Below, piece after piece: positions 47,126 to 59,412 of a DNA stretch of 64,000 bases. A program made the translations under genes and the position numbers. The DNA comes from Canna indica. Its lineage: Eukaryota > Streptophyta > Magnoliopsida > Zingiberales > Cannaceae. Each line of letters begins with the position of its first letter. Positions within the stretch are counted from its first letter, which is position 1. The stretch covers positions 98,295,501 to 98,359,500 of the forward strand of contig CP136890.1 of NCBI GenBank assembly GCA_034359265.1, read 5' to 3'. Under the pieces are notes generated by a model that had not been told where the DNA came from, did not search any database, and saw only the letters and a list, made by a program, of their open reading frames with translations.

Positions 47126-48399
47126 TTTCCATTTTGATTCAGGATTACAAGATGTCTTCAACATATTCAGTGTCTTTAATGAACACTTCACATCAATTAA
47201 TAATAGTATGCAACATTATTTTGAACACTTCACATCATTCAGACTGTTCAGTGGCAGGCTCAAATTTTCCAAGTGCAACAAATCCCCGCTTGTGCAGTAA
47301 TTAACTAAGTCAATCATAACAATGTTATAAATGAATAAATTTGTAGGAACAATTTGCAGCTAGAAAATGGGTATATTTGTTGTTGTTCAGCTTCCTGGTC
47401 CTGCACTTAGTCACTGCCGGTTTCAATTTTGCTGGCGCCCTTAATGGGGCGCCAGTTTTGGTAAAACTGACGCCCCATTAAGGGGTGCCCTTTGATGGGG
47501 CGCTCGTTTTACCAAAACGGACGCCGGTTTAGGCAAAATGGGCGCCCTCAAAGGCGTCGATTTATCCATTTCATTCTCTCCTTTTTGGCTCTCGAACAAG
47601 CGCATTTACAAGCACCTAAATGATATTTCTAACTCAAAAAATGAGTCGATTTTCTCTAATATAAGCGTTGATTATCACTACATTTGTTGTAGTGCGTCAA
47701 GTCATGCAGTCCGAGCCCTTGCCAATGCCAAGTCCATGGTGATGGAGCTTCTCAACAAGAAGAACACCACCGACAACTACAACTTCAAGCGCTACTAAAA
47801 GAGAGAGAAGAAGAAGAAAAGTTGTTATGCCTCTTTAACATGCATCTGAACAGGCCATCCTCCTATATTACACGCATGCCAGAGATTTCTATCTCCGAGG
47901 AGCTTGACGATATATTCATGTGTATGCCTGGAACTCAACAATAATATTGTTCGCTGAGAATTGTACTGAGGAAGAGGTCCCACAACTTGTTGGGTACCTC
48001 GAACGGCTTGAGGAGAGATCAGTTGACTTGGAAGAGGATGACGAAGGAAATGAGATGGACCAGCTCGCGGAGAAGTTTATAGCGAGTTGCCACGGGAGAT
48101 TTAGGTTGGAGAAGCAAGAATCTTATGGTACGCTTGCTTTGATGGATAAGAAAGAATTGAATTGGATAATAAATATATGAAGTAGAATTTGATATGAATT
48201 TTTTAAATTCGATGTACATCGAATATAAATAATTTTTTATTCATATTTTTTTTAATTCATGCACTAAAAAAATAATAAATATTAATTCATCCTTTATTCT
48301 ATTCTTCCTTATTCTATGAAGCAAATATATATGCCTTTAAGGATGGAATTAATTTATGCTTGTTGTTTCTTGAACAGTATAATTCTTTCTTTTTTTAAT

Positions 48400-48990
48400 A
48401 AAACTGTGAGGTCAAAAGACCACACAAGCATTTCAATATATTTGAAATGATAGGCATACATCATAAAGGTAGTCAGAAGACTACAGGAAATACAAAAACA
48501 AAGATGTTAAAGCAAATAGAACATAAGAAATAAAGAAACTAAGAATGTAACCAAACGCGTAATAGGAGGATTAACCCAGAGCGCAGATGCGAGACCACCA
48601 AGACATGCTGCATCTGACGATATCCTCCACGGATATATGGTCATTTCTGAAAATAAAATTATTTCTTGCGGACCATAGCGACCAACACCAAATCATTGGG
48701 AGATCTCGAGTAGACGATGAACATGACCCGTTAAATACCTCATAAATAGCTAACCTACCAGTTCGATCTTGTCCTGTTTTGGAAGGTGAACCAGCCATCC
48801 CGAGTGGAAGCACAATTTTTGAAGAGGTTCTCACCACATTCATCTTCTACCTCGCAAAAAGCACATCTAACATTTTCAAGTGTCATTCCAAGCCTAACCG
48901 GCCAGTCGAACCTTTGTCGGGAGCCGATTTCTTAGGATGAGCCAAAATAAAATTTTCATTTTAATCGGGACCTTACCCTTCTAGATATTA
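48400..48990 (-). mobile_element. LINE 3' fragment (zf-RVT)
   Basis: The minus strand reads RFDWPVRLGMTLENVRCAFC, EVEDECGENLF, then CWSLWSARNNFIFRND and MSWWSRICALG: the zinc-finger and C-terminal part of an L1-type reverse transcriptase protein. Frameshifts are present. 48181-48400 to its left shows no feature. Confidence 0.65.
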
Positions 48991-49690
48991 TTCAAATTTT
49001 TATGATGGATACGGGTCTCCATACTTCTTCCCTTCTTTTTTTCCTATTTCAGTACTTGCATTCAAACTGTGAAGAATAGTTAGAGATTAAAAAATTAAAA
49101 AATATAATTAAATAAAAGATACAACTTTAGTTATATTAGTATGATATTTTTAGGCAAAAGATTTAAAGATAAGGTATATTATTGCATTAAAAAATATCTT
49201 CAGCTACCACGGATGATTTTATACAAAAACATTAAAAAAAGTTTTTATTTTTCAGTAACTACTTATCCGTTGAGTAACTAGTAATTCATCTATTAACCAA
49301 GTAATTGGTGTGGTTGATTATCGGATATTCGACATTTAATCGGGTTAATTTTCGAATAGTAATTTAAAAAATCGATCAGTTTCAATTTAGATCTTAGATA
49401 TCAAAATTATAACTGATTTTGATTTTAATTATTGGTGTTAATTACGTGGAATTGCTTCGTACACATAGTCATTTTTTTATATTTTTATTTCAATTAACTA
49501 AATCATTGCCAAGCCCATATAATTTTTGTACAACACGAAAAGGCCGAGAAAAGAGCTAATTTTAGTAAGCCGTTGATAATATGGGCCGGAGTGTGGAAGA
49601 CCATAACCGTTAAAAGGTGCTCCCGCCTTGACCCTTAATCTCATCGGATCATCCATTCAGCCTTTTATCGGATTCGGGCTCTGCGCGACC
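48991..49690. other. No gene recognised; promoter-side DNA of the EMSY-like gene
   Basis: AT-rich to about 49500, then of mixed composition. No convincing TATA box or repeat was identified. Confidence 0.4.
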
Positions 49691-49699
49691 CCTTCGATG

Positions 49700-50119
49700 G
49701 ACTTCCGTACCCGTTATCCATCATAAGCTTTCGCAGCGCCCTCGCATGAGTCCGGATCTGAAAGGAAGAAAAAAGAAATCCGATGTAATGTGCGTTGGAA
49801 TCCGCCCTTTTTCTTCTCCCCTTTCGAACCCTTTCCCCCTCGCGTTGCTTCATCCTCCTCGCTCCCAACTTCGATTCACCTCCAACCCCCCAAAATTCCA
49901 ATCGTTTTGCTCGGATTACGGTCGAATTCGGCTTCTTCTTCTCGTCTCGAATCCTTTCCTCGTGGCGAACGAAGAGGCATCGACACTGAGCTGGCGGATC
50001 TCTCCTCTTTTCACCGCAAAGTCGTTTTTTGGTGAATTTAGAGAGTACTCTTCGATTCTAATGTGATTGGTCTTGCGAGGGGCAGTCTTCGGTGGATTTG
50101 GTGGCTAAAATACATCTTC
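49700..50119 (+). other. 5' UTR region of the EMSY-like gene
   Basis: Pyrimidine-rich sequence directly upstream of the ATG at 50120, in the same exon as the start codon (donor at 50148). The transcription start is not visible. Short open frames here do not resemble proteins. Confidence 0.45.
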
Positions 50120-53100
50120 ATGACGTTTGATCCTTCTGACAGCAGCGGTGAGCTTCGTTTAGCATTCCTTCCTCTGCAATGGCGATTAGTTTCGTGATTT
50201 AGGGTTTTTTGTTTTTGCCTAAAACACCGTCTAGGTTCTTTGTCCGACTCCTTCACCATCGGTGAGCTCATTCTTGAAGTGACGGTGCGGGAAATTGCTG
50301 GATGGGCAATGTTTGTTAGTGAGAAGCGCAAGGCTGGGAAACTAGGGTTTTGAGGTTGATATATTTCGACTTGGTTATTGTATGGTCCTGGAATTTGGTA
50401 GAAAGGCGTTCTTTCTAGTGACAAGGGCAAAGTTAGGAATTAGGGTCTATTATTTAATGCATTGCTTGTTAAGTGTAGCATCTTAACATTTTTCTTCTAA
50501 ATTTTGTTGTTTTCCTTGTCTGCACTGCAAAGTCCGTCAATAAACAATAATATTTATCTGCAGCTTGTGCCCTGTGGCTAATATTCTTGTTTTTTTAATA
50601 TCTATGGGCGTGAGAACACTTCTATTTTGCATCAGAAATCATAGTTTTCACAACATATTTCGTGTGGATATTAGGACATTTATCATAAAGATGTTTTGAA
50701 TTGCTTAAATTTTTTGTTAATCAGCTAAATGTAAATATATCATTCATCATTGTGCCTTTTTTCTGCTATGGGGAGTTGCTGCAGAAGAAAATCCTTTACA
50801 CATCATCTTGCTCTGCTTCTTTGAAAGCTTTGCTTCCAAAATTATCCTCACAATTTGATGTTACGGATTCTGTTCTGCTAAATGGCTGCAGGAACTGATG
50901 ATGATTTTCCACCACCACATCAAAATAGGGGTCTAAGAGGAGGACATGTGGCTAGCAACGGGAGAACAATTGTTGGTGCTCTACCCCATGCAAGGATGCA
51001 CAATGATATGGAGATCCAAATACATCGACTTGAGCAAGAAGCATATGGTTCAATTCTTAGAGCATTTAAGGCTCAGTCTGATGCCATTACTTGGGTACGC
51101 ATACATTCATAAACTTACCATAACAGACCTTGTTATTATTCTGTTCATTTGCATCTTCAAACAGAAATATTAGTCATGGATTGGTTGCATCATGTAACAT
51201 ATATATTCAGGAGAAAGAAAGTCTAATTACTGAATTAAGAAAGGAGCTGAGAGTGACAGATGACGAACACAGAGAACTACTGAGCAGGGTTAATGCTGAT
51301 GACATAATTCGAAGGATAAGGTTTGTTAATCAAGGTTTATTGGATTACAGCTGAGCTATCTTTTTTCTCTAATGAACTGTTTGTTACTTTTAAATAGGGA
51401 ATGGAGGCAAGCTGGTGGGGGACAATCTGGGATGTTTAATAGAGTTCAACCGGACGTACCAATTCCAAGTCCCACTGTATCAGCTTCGCGAAAGAGACAA
51501 AAAACATCACAGCCTACACCTTCTTTGTCGTTGGATGCACCATCTCCTGGAACGCATTCACAGCTTGTTGCGGCTTCCATGCAACCATCATCAGCGGCAG
51601 CAAAAAGGGGAACTGCGACAGGAGCCAAAGGAAAGAAACCTAAATCGGTGGGTGATCAGGTTGATCAATATGTGAATAATCAATTTTTTCTTAGACATGT
51701 GCTGTTTATATTAATTAAACATGTTTGCAACTTCCATTCATCCTTTATTTAAGTTATACTCAAATTTGCAGGTTCAGGCATTACCCAGTGCATCTTCCAT
51801 AAAATCCATGCAGTATACTTCTGCAGGTCCTAGTGGAAGGGGGCAAGTTGCAAACAGGAATCTTTCTGGGGCTCCTATTACAGCTGAACCAGCTAAAAGA
51901 ATTCCATATGATCCACTAATTGGGCGAAAAGTCATGACTAGGTGGCCTGATGATAATCACTTTTATGAAGCTGTTATCACTGATTATAATCCACTTGAAG
52001 TGAGTATGTTAAATATCTCAAATGGTCGTCTCTATTTTAATGTGAATGTGTTGGCAATCTGAATGTTCTGGTAACCAACACTTAACAGGGTCTGCATGCT
52101 CTGGTTTATGATATGGGTACAAAAAATGAAACATGGGAATGGGTCAATCTTAAAGAGGTACGTCTGTTATTGCCAAATGTTTTAATTATTCTAGATCTCC
52201 ATTCTCAACACATAATTGCTGTTGCCAACAACTTAAGTAATTACAATCTATTCCTCTGCTGTCATATTTTTAATCTTCAGAACTATAAGCTGAATCCTCA
52301 TAGAGTTATGATTGAACTAAGAATTGTTCTTATTCAGAAAGGAAGTTGATTTCATATATGGTTTGCCATTCATGCTGGACCAATCCAAAGATACATACTT
52401 TCTAGGCTAATAAGAGGCTTGTGCATATCTCAGTTACCATTTCCTAATATGTTTCAATTAAAATTCTTCTCATATGAATGGATTAAGCTTTCAGATGTTT
52501 TCATTGGTCTTGATTTAATACTAGCGGTGCATTTAAATCAACTCGATTCAGCTAAGATGTTGTATGTAAGACATATTTCTGAGAGTTGGCTTTGATGCCT
52601 ACATACTGTGCCTCAAATGGCCAATAGGATAGGTATTGCAGAACTCAGCTGTACTTGAGTATGAGAATTTTATGACTATGAAAATTCAATGCCAAGTGCA
52701 TAATTTAATTTTACTTTCTCAATTTTATGACTGAATTTTTCTACTCTTAAGGTCTCCTCATGTTATTTACTATGATTTTGTGAATCATGGAAAAACCAGG
52801 TAGGTTTCTGTGTAAGTCTGTTTCTTTGCTTCTGGGTTTTGTTAATCAAAATTTCATGGCTGAAGTTGGATACAGGATTATTTTTATATTTTACAACTTA
52901 TTATCACTTACCCACTTTTTACTGTAATAGGCACTTAATAATAACAAGTATTAGTATGCAACAAGAAATATTTTGAATTTTCATTATGCATGTATTTAAG
53001 AGAGGGTGGTTTGGCGTAACGGTGAAGTTATCCACTTGTGACCTAGAGGTCATGGTTCGAGGGTTCGAGCCACGGAAACAACCTCCTGCAATAAACAGGG

Positions 53101-55171
53101 AAGGTTGCATACATCAACCCTATTGCCTTGGAATTCATATTTCCACCAAACTAGCAATCTAGATAGTCCCCATGAAAGGTGTCTAAGTATGTTACCAACC
53201 AAGTGAGAATTTTCTTTTCTATTTTTTTAACAAAAATACCCCTCACCATCTCGATCTCCCCTTTTGTTTCCGCCACAATCCTCATCTCCTATCGGATGCG
53301 GCTCCCCCTTCACCTTCTCCCTCGTCGCACTTCATCATCTCCCTCTCAGCAATTGTCTCCTCAGACTGAGACCGAATTCCTCTCTTGTTGTGGCGCCGCA
53401 ATCTACGTGTCCTAGCGTCCTGCACCCAAAGGTTGTGCCTCATCATCCCCCATCTTCTCATCTAGTCGCTGATCAATGATGCCAGCGATCGTGGCAACAG
53501 GGTGTCATCGGTTCTCAGTGATCGGATTGGGTGTCCTGGGTATGGAATATCGTGGGGTTATAATTACTCAACTTTATTTATAGGGTATTTTTGTAAAAGA
53601 ATATATATTTCCCAGCAACCTTATTGTTGTACCAAACATGGCAATATGGATAATCAATATTACTACGTATGCACACCAAACACTACAATGTAACACTACC
53701 GGTAATTTAAAAGATTTAAAAGGTGGCTATCTATGTTGGTGGCAATATAAATATAGATTGTGTGGTAATCTGATTGGTAATGCACCAAACGCCACCTTTG
53801 TAGGAAATTATCGCTATTAATTTCTGTCAGGATATTATTCTTTTGAGAGTTTCTCATATTGGTTTATTATTGCAGTTTTATCAATCCTTCTGATAGTACT
53901 AGGAAACTTGAGCACATAATAAACATCATAAACTCTAATTTGCATGGCAAAGAAATGTTAGCATAAATCATGACTATAGCATTCATCGTGTTTGTTTACA
54001 ACTTCTTGATTCATTCATCCCAATAAGACTTGCAAAAGCCTTCTGGATCAAATTTTAATAACTTTTGATGGCTGACCCAATTCCAGATTTCCCCGGAAGA
54101 TATAAAATGGGATGGTGAGGATCCCGGTATTAATCATCAGCCTGGTCAGGGTCCACCTGGTCGTAGGATCAAGAAGTCCACAGGCCGTGGTGGTGCCTTT
54201 CCACTTGCTGGAAGGGGAAGAGGAACCACTAAGAATCAGCCTAAGAAAGAGTTCCCACCATCTGTTAATGGCATCAGTAAGAAGAGCTCTGGCGATATTG
54301 AGATACTCCATACGGAAACTCTCATTAAAGAAGTATGTGCTGTAGATGTTTTCTGAACTTTTTAGCAGTCTCATATTCTCTCTGATATGATGTAATCTTC
54401 CATTACCATTCCAATCAGGTGGAGAAGGTTTTTGGTGCAAGTCATCCTGATCCTCTTGAGATTGAGAAGGCTAAGAAAGTGTTGAAAGTACGAAAAATAT
54501 GCCCACTTTCAGTACTCAGCAGCTGTGTGTTTTTGTGGATAAACATTGAGGTGCTCATGTTTGCAGGAACATGAACAATCACTAATTGATGCTCTTGCGA
54601 GGCTTGCTGGTGTATCTGATGGTGAAGAAAGTGGTAATGTGTAGCCTGATTGTCCTTTAATGTTTTGAATGAGATCTCATGCATCTACGTTTGTTTTTTT
54701 TGCCATGTATGATATATGATATTACCCTCATGTTATCAAGTTTTTTTTAATTAATCGAAATATTATTATTTAATAGGTTCAGTAATGAGCTTGTAATGAC
54801 TAATTACTGTTGCATGCAATCATAATATATTTAGTTGAATTCGTTCGTTTTATTCTCTTTACTCCCGTTAGTTAATTATGGGAACTCCGTGGTAGTTGGT
54901 CTCATATGGTTTCTGTATGACTGTTTTAGCACAGTCAACACATGATAGGTTGCTGTGAGTTATGGCCTTTCGTTCCTCCTGTGGGACTAAAACTACTTTG
55001 TTAGCAGAAGAGGGTGGTGGACACCAGTTTTCTCATGAGCAATCCATGGAGCGAGATCGAGGTTGGAGAACCCACCAAAACATGGCGGCTGGTGAAGGTC
55101 GAAGAGAAGGCTCCGATGGAGATGGCATTGCATCTGACTATCGGCATGACGTTGAAGATGACGACACCTGA
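50120..55171 (+). CDS. EML: EMSY-LIKE protein (ENT plus Tudor/Agenet)
   Basis: The CDS joins 50120-50147, 50892-51094, 51211-51320, 51398-51647, 51772-51999, 52089-52157, 54087-54332, 54419-54487, 54567-54633 and 55008-55171: 477 residues, all GT-AG and in phase. [14 protein letters not shown] at the start is the family's N-terminus. The ENT domain (about 45-120) has [20 protein letters not shown] and [18 protein letters not shown]. The Tudor/Agenet domain (about 241-296) has [20 protein letters not shown] and [18 protein letters not shown] basic Gly/Arg-rich stretch and a helix ([20 protein letters not shown]) follow. Arabidopsis EML proteins are nuclear chromatin-linked factors in immunity and seed development. 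If the donor at 54633 is not used, the protein ends at 54644 (426 residues). Intron 6 is 1.9 kb and holds a SINE. Confidence 0.88.
53001..53165 (+). mobile_element. tRNA-derived SINE (Au-like) in EML intron 6
   Basis: An A-box-like TGGCGTAACGG (53012-53022) and a B box GGTTCGAGCC (53062-53071) about 40 bp apart are followed by ACGGAAACAACCTCCTGC and an AGGGAAGGTTGCATACATC block. This arrangement and wording resemble the plant Au SINE family. The 3' end is diverged and its limit is approximate. Confidence 0.65.
53180..53990. other. Other inserted DNA in EML intron 6
   Basis: 53240-53480 is a C-rich gene-like patch and 53500-53830 has ACCAAAC-type words, but no terminal repeats or family could be fixed. 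Confidence 0.3.
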
Positions 55172-55816
55172 CAGCCTAACACCTACATCAGAAAAATTCC
55201 CATGATGGTGACGATGATGACACTAACCTACATCGCCACCATGAATCGACAAGGTGCACTAGTCATGCAAATTACTAGCACAATATCTCTGTAAGATATC
55301 GATCTCTGATTCTGTGAGCTCTACCCAATGAAACAAGCGAGTGCCGTCTTAAGATTACTTCATAAATAGCTTAGTAAATTATTCCAAGAATAACTTATTA
55401 CAAAGGCACTTTGTAATTTCATCAGATACATCTGTTTTTGGCGTCACATTGTTGCAGTTTAGTTATGATAACAATTATTCATTTTGTGATTCTTTTTTCA
55501 TTCAGCAATAACAAGTCTTTTGTTACTCAGTCAGATTTACCACAACCTGATACCAGCCAAAAGGTAGTTCGAGATTTGAGCGCAAAACTTGACATCAATA
55601 TGCCTCCTCAAAACAGGAAACAAGCCCCAAAATATTAGAATATAAAAGCAATTCCAAAGTTGTGAAATTAGAGGCTGCCTTTTCAATTACTCTATAATGT
55701 GTGCCTCACTAAACATCAAAAACTCGAATGGAGTAAAATCCCTAGTCAAACAAGACAACCTACCTTTATTCAATGACGACGATTTCATAGAAAAATGGAA
55801 CTTGAATCAAGGATTA
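55172..55816. other. Shared 3' interval between two convergent genes
   Basis: It holds the 3' UTRs of the EMSY-like (plus) and enoyl-ACP reductase (minus) genes; the stops are 645 bp apart. No separate gene is seen; the short open frames at 55438-55638 and 55697-55903 are not family-like. Confidence 0.5.
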
Positions 55817-58800
55817 TTAAGCTGCCAACGTCGGGCTGTCCAGTGCGAGTCCCATGGTATTCAAACCATTATCCACATATATAATGGAACCAGTCACTGC
55901 TGAAGCCAGTGGGGATACCAAGAATGCTGCTGTGTGGCCAACTTCATCTGCGCAGAAGAAATGAAATATAATATAAAGAAACTGCACAAAGAACTACTCT
56001 CTCCAGCTTGATGAAAGAAACAGAAAAAATGAAATTAATTTTAAACCTGCAAGCAATTCTTTCTGCAATGGTGCATTAGTGTATGAATAATCTATCATCT
56101 TCTCAATGAATCCGATAGCTTTTGCAGCCCGACTACCTAACGGCCCTGAGAGCACATTTGATCCAGACAATTAGAAAGATGGTAAATGCATAGTAATACT
56201 CTAGATAAAAATGATTTGCAACTGGTCAGTAAGATAACCATAAACCATGACCTGCCTAGCTGAAGTTAATAAGAGGATGAACAAAAAACATAAAGAGAAC
56301 ATCTAACTGAAATAGCAAAATTATCCTTCACGAAAAGAATTATTGTGATTTTTAGCAATCATACAATTCTCGCAATTTTAACAAATTAGGATTAAAACAT
56401 ACCTGCAGATATTGTATTTACTCTAATTTGGCCTTTTCTTCCAGCTTCAAAAGCCAACACCTGTAGCCAGAACCAAATTAATTGAAAGATTTAAAACCAC
56501 AGCTAAACTAAGACACTTAGTAGAAAATAGAGCTAACCCTTGTGTCACTCTCTAGGGCTGCTTTTGCTGAACTCATTCCACCTCCATATCTGCAATTAGA
56601 TTCAACAACTAAATGCAAAAGTCTAACCACCATATTAGATGATTTTATTGGAGAAGCAAGAACATATTATACCCTGGGATTGTCCTTTCAGAAGCAATGT
56701 ATGTTAACGACACTGAAGCACCCCCTGCCACAATGAGGTACAAAATTTGCAGTCAGGATTGGGAAGAGAAAAAATTCCAAATAGGAGCAAAGGATATGAA
56801 AATGTCAAATTTTGGAAAAGAACATATCTAAAAAAAATGATATTTATCAAATCAAGCCAGTATCCCATAGGAATATGAGGAACCCCCACAATGCTGCTAA
56901 ATGAAATTTTTAATTATATTTATCTGTTTTCTCTGAAAACTTGAATAATGTTCATCCTTCTCCTCTACACCCATCCCTCCACTTCAATCTACTTACCAAA
57001 TACCGCAAACGAGTTACAATGGGATAAACCTTAAATCCTCAATTTATATAATAATCCTTGGCAGGTATCAGTCCCTTGGCTGAAGTGATTGTAAGTCCGC
57101 GGCAAGGATCAATTTGGCTTCTTTTGGAGGTCCTGACTCTCCTGCTATCCCACCTAGGGTATCTCAAATTGGTCCATCACTTGGGCAAGCCTCTTCAGAG
57201 GTGCTATGCCTGGGTCTTGAAGCTCACAAATTTGTGGTCTATGGATCATTTATCACCATTGACAATGTCTTAGCTAAACCAAGAGCATTTAATTTCTTTT
57301 TGTTCTCTCTAGCAAAGTTTTTTGTTAGGTATTTCACTGTCCTTGAATATGAAGATAGAAATGTAATGAAAAACAACCTCATTCCTAGTTTAGGAACTGA
57401 AATTCGTCAAACACTACAATATAAGGCATGTTGTCAGACTACATTCAGAAGAATACATTCACAACAAAAAAATATTGCACGTATAGCTTACTTACAGAAA
57501 TGAAACCATACCCGGATTCATTATTGGAAGGAAGTGCTGGAGTAGGGAAACAAAAGAGTAACTTGATGCTGAGATTGCAGCGAGGTATCCTCTGCGAGAT
57601 GTCTCTAGAAGTGGCTTTGTAACCTATTTTCAAAAATTATAATTTTTTGATGGAACAATGAAGTATATAAGTAAAGGTTGTTAAGTTTGATTTGTCGCCA
57701 CTTAACCCAAAATCTTAAGCCATTAGGAAAGGACCCAATCTACAGGTTTATATTTGTAACAAAGGAAAAAGAAAGAACACCTCTGGTCCATTGGCAAGTG
57801 AATGCACGAGGATGTCAATTGTTCCAAAATCATTCTTCACGCACTCAGCTACTTCCTGCGAAAGCAAAAAGATAGTTGTGTCATATGGATCCAATTTGAT
57901 TAAAAAGCAACATTTTTAGAAGATTAGATCGTGGTACATTTTAGTGCATTACTACTCCTGAATCTTATATTCTTATAACAAAGGTCCTATCTCCTATGTT
58001 TTACTGACAAAGAATTAAAAAAATATATCATCTTGGTGAAGACAAGGATTGAATAATCTACCTTAACGGTCCAGTTTGAGGACCCTGCATAGCGTTTATT
58101 TGTTTTGACCTAAAATGACAACATACCAAAAAAGGGATTATTCAATGGAAAAGCTTAACCCAAAGTAACAATATTATTGTAGGCATTTGTTCCATACGTC
58201 TTCTGGAACATCCTCCAGAGTATCATAAACTGCATCAAGAGGGTATACTTTAGCAATCTCCATAAGAGAACCATTGGGCAATCTGCAGAATAACATCATT
58301 AACATAATTGATCTATATGTAACAAATTATGGAGGAACAAGTACTTCTGTTCTACATGTAAGAAACAAACAAACCAAAACATGAATGATCATACTGCTCA
58401 TAAAGCACATACCGACGGGACTCATCAAACTTGCCACGCCTTAAGCTTGTCTCAAAAATGTTTAATGCCTATAGTAAACCCAATAATAATACTTTGTTAG
58501 TAGTTATCCAGCACTAAAATATTATCATAGTGCAAATCACATACAGGAACCCATGTGCCAACAAGAATTTCAGCCCCAGCAGCAGCAAGAGCCTTCGCAA
58601 TTGCCCAACCATAGCCATTGTCATCAGCCACTCCAGCAATAAAAGCCCTCTTACCTAAAAAAATGGGTGGAAATTGAAGCTTACCAAAATAGAATAATTG
58701 GCTAGTCATTCACAAGAAATGAAGAACATCGGCTTGAAAGCAAGGTTCCAAATATCAGTACCAAATTAGTGTATCTAGAAGCATAGTTCATTATACTGAA

Positions 58801-59412
58801 CCATACTGTCTAGTACTGAACAAAAACAATAGAAGATACTGCCTGTTAGTGGTTCTTATTGGGGTTGGTATAGACCATAGTGGCAATATGGTGTGAAATT
58901 AAACCCATGCTTGAAAGAATCTAATTACAAGCTACCAACCACTCAAGAAGCATCCTCAAGGACTCAGTCACCAAGTATAATCCGTAAATTAATCTTTTCA
59001 ATGTGGTTGTGAACAAATAAATATTCATTATAAAATGAAGGACTTCTTATTCGATGCAATATGCTAAAATACTTGTCACGAGAAAAAGGAAAAGCTCAAA
59101 AATCAAACTAAGAGACGAAGAACAGTAGAAAGAAATTATACCTCTTAGATCAATAGGCAACCCATGTGATGCTACATTCTCAGTTTCCCCAGACATTGCC
59201 CTAGTAACAACTCTATGATAATTCGAAGATGACAGATATTTATTGCAATGAGATTGGAGAGAGAAGGTGTTTGATGAGTTTGCTAATGCTTGCTTGATTA
59301 TTTTCACATTGAAAGTGGCAAGTGCTGCTCTTGACATAAACATTCTTCTAGGAGAAGATATGCAAGGTAGTGCTGCCACCACTTGCAAACCAGCAGCTGT
59401 TGAAGCTCCCAT
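55817..59412 (-). CDS. MOD1: Plastid enoyl-[acyl-carrier-protein] reductase (NADH)
   Basis: It reduces the trans-2-enoyl-ACP double bond in the last step of each plastid fatty-acid synthase cycle. The CDS joins 59412-59142, 58654-58545, 58468-58413, 58282-58198, 58109-58062, 57855-57781, 57623-57512, 56724-56673, 56589-56538, 56460-56403, 56145-56047 and 55947-55817: 382 residues, all GT-AG and in phase. Residues 1 to about 75 form a Ser/Ala-rich transit peptide. [20 protein letters not shown] begins near 91, HSLANGPE lies near 210, and the catalytic region has Tyr261, Tyr271 and Lys279 (Y-x7-K, as in plant enzymes). [17 protein letters not shown] and [10 protein letters not shown] close the fold. 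Length and motifs match the family. It is apparently functional. Confidence 0.95.

Larger units (their letters stand above)
45386..47694. mobile_element. Non-autonomous CACTA element, 2.3 kb
   Basis: Ends CACTACAAGAAAAG and TTTGTTGTAGTG with a perfect 3-bp duplication CGT (45383-45385, 47695-47697). Copy 1 of the host sequence (position 83-95) is the empty site. Subterminal ACCGGCGCC and GGGGCGCC words lie at 45415-45520 and 47410-47560. No transposase is present. The interior carries an LHT-type exon (46506-46597) and other sequence that looks exon/intron-like (45830-46310), so it has captured host DNA. Confidence 0.9.
45311..48180 (+). pseudogene. DUF761-type gene, copy 2, split by a CACTA element
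   Basis: The TATA box (45336-45344) and leader (to 45385) are separated from the body (47695 on) by a 2.3-kb CACTA element. The body encodes HAVRALANAKSMVMELLNKK, later MPEISISEELDD, then (after a 2-base frameshift near 47915 relative to copy 1) VYAWNSTIILFAENCTEEEV, LVGYLERLEERSVDLEEDDE, and a DUF761-like C-terminus QLAEKFIASCHGRFRLEKQE. A stop also lies between the N-terminal and middle parts. It is probably a pseudogene, though less decayed than copy 1 and with an open 3' half (47920-48180). DUF761 proteins are plant-specific and poorly understood. Confidence 0.65.

Noticed and set aside
52995..53080. Possible tRNA gene in EML intron 6
   Set aside because: A and B boxes are present but no acceptor stem pairing or cloverleaf could be drawn; the following sequence fits a SINE.
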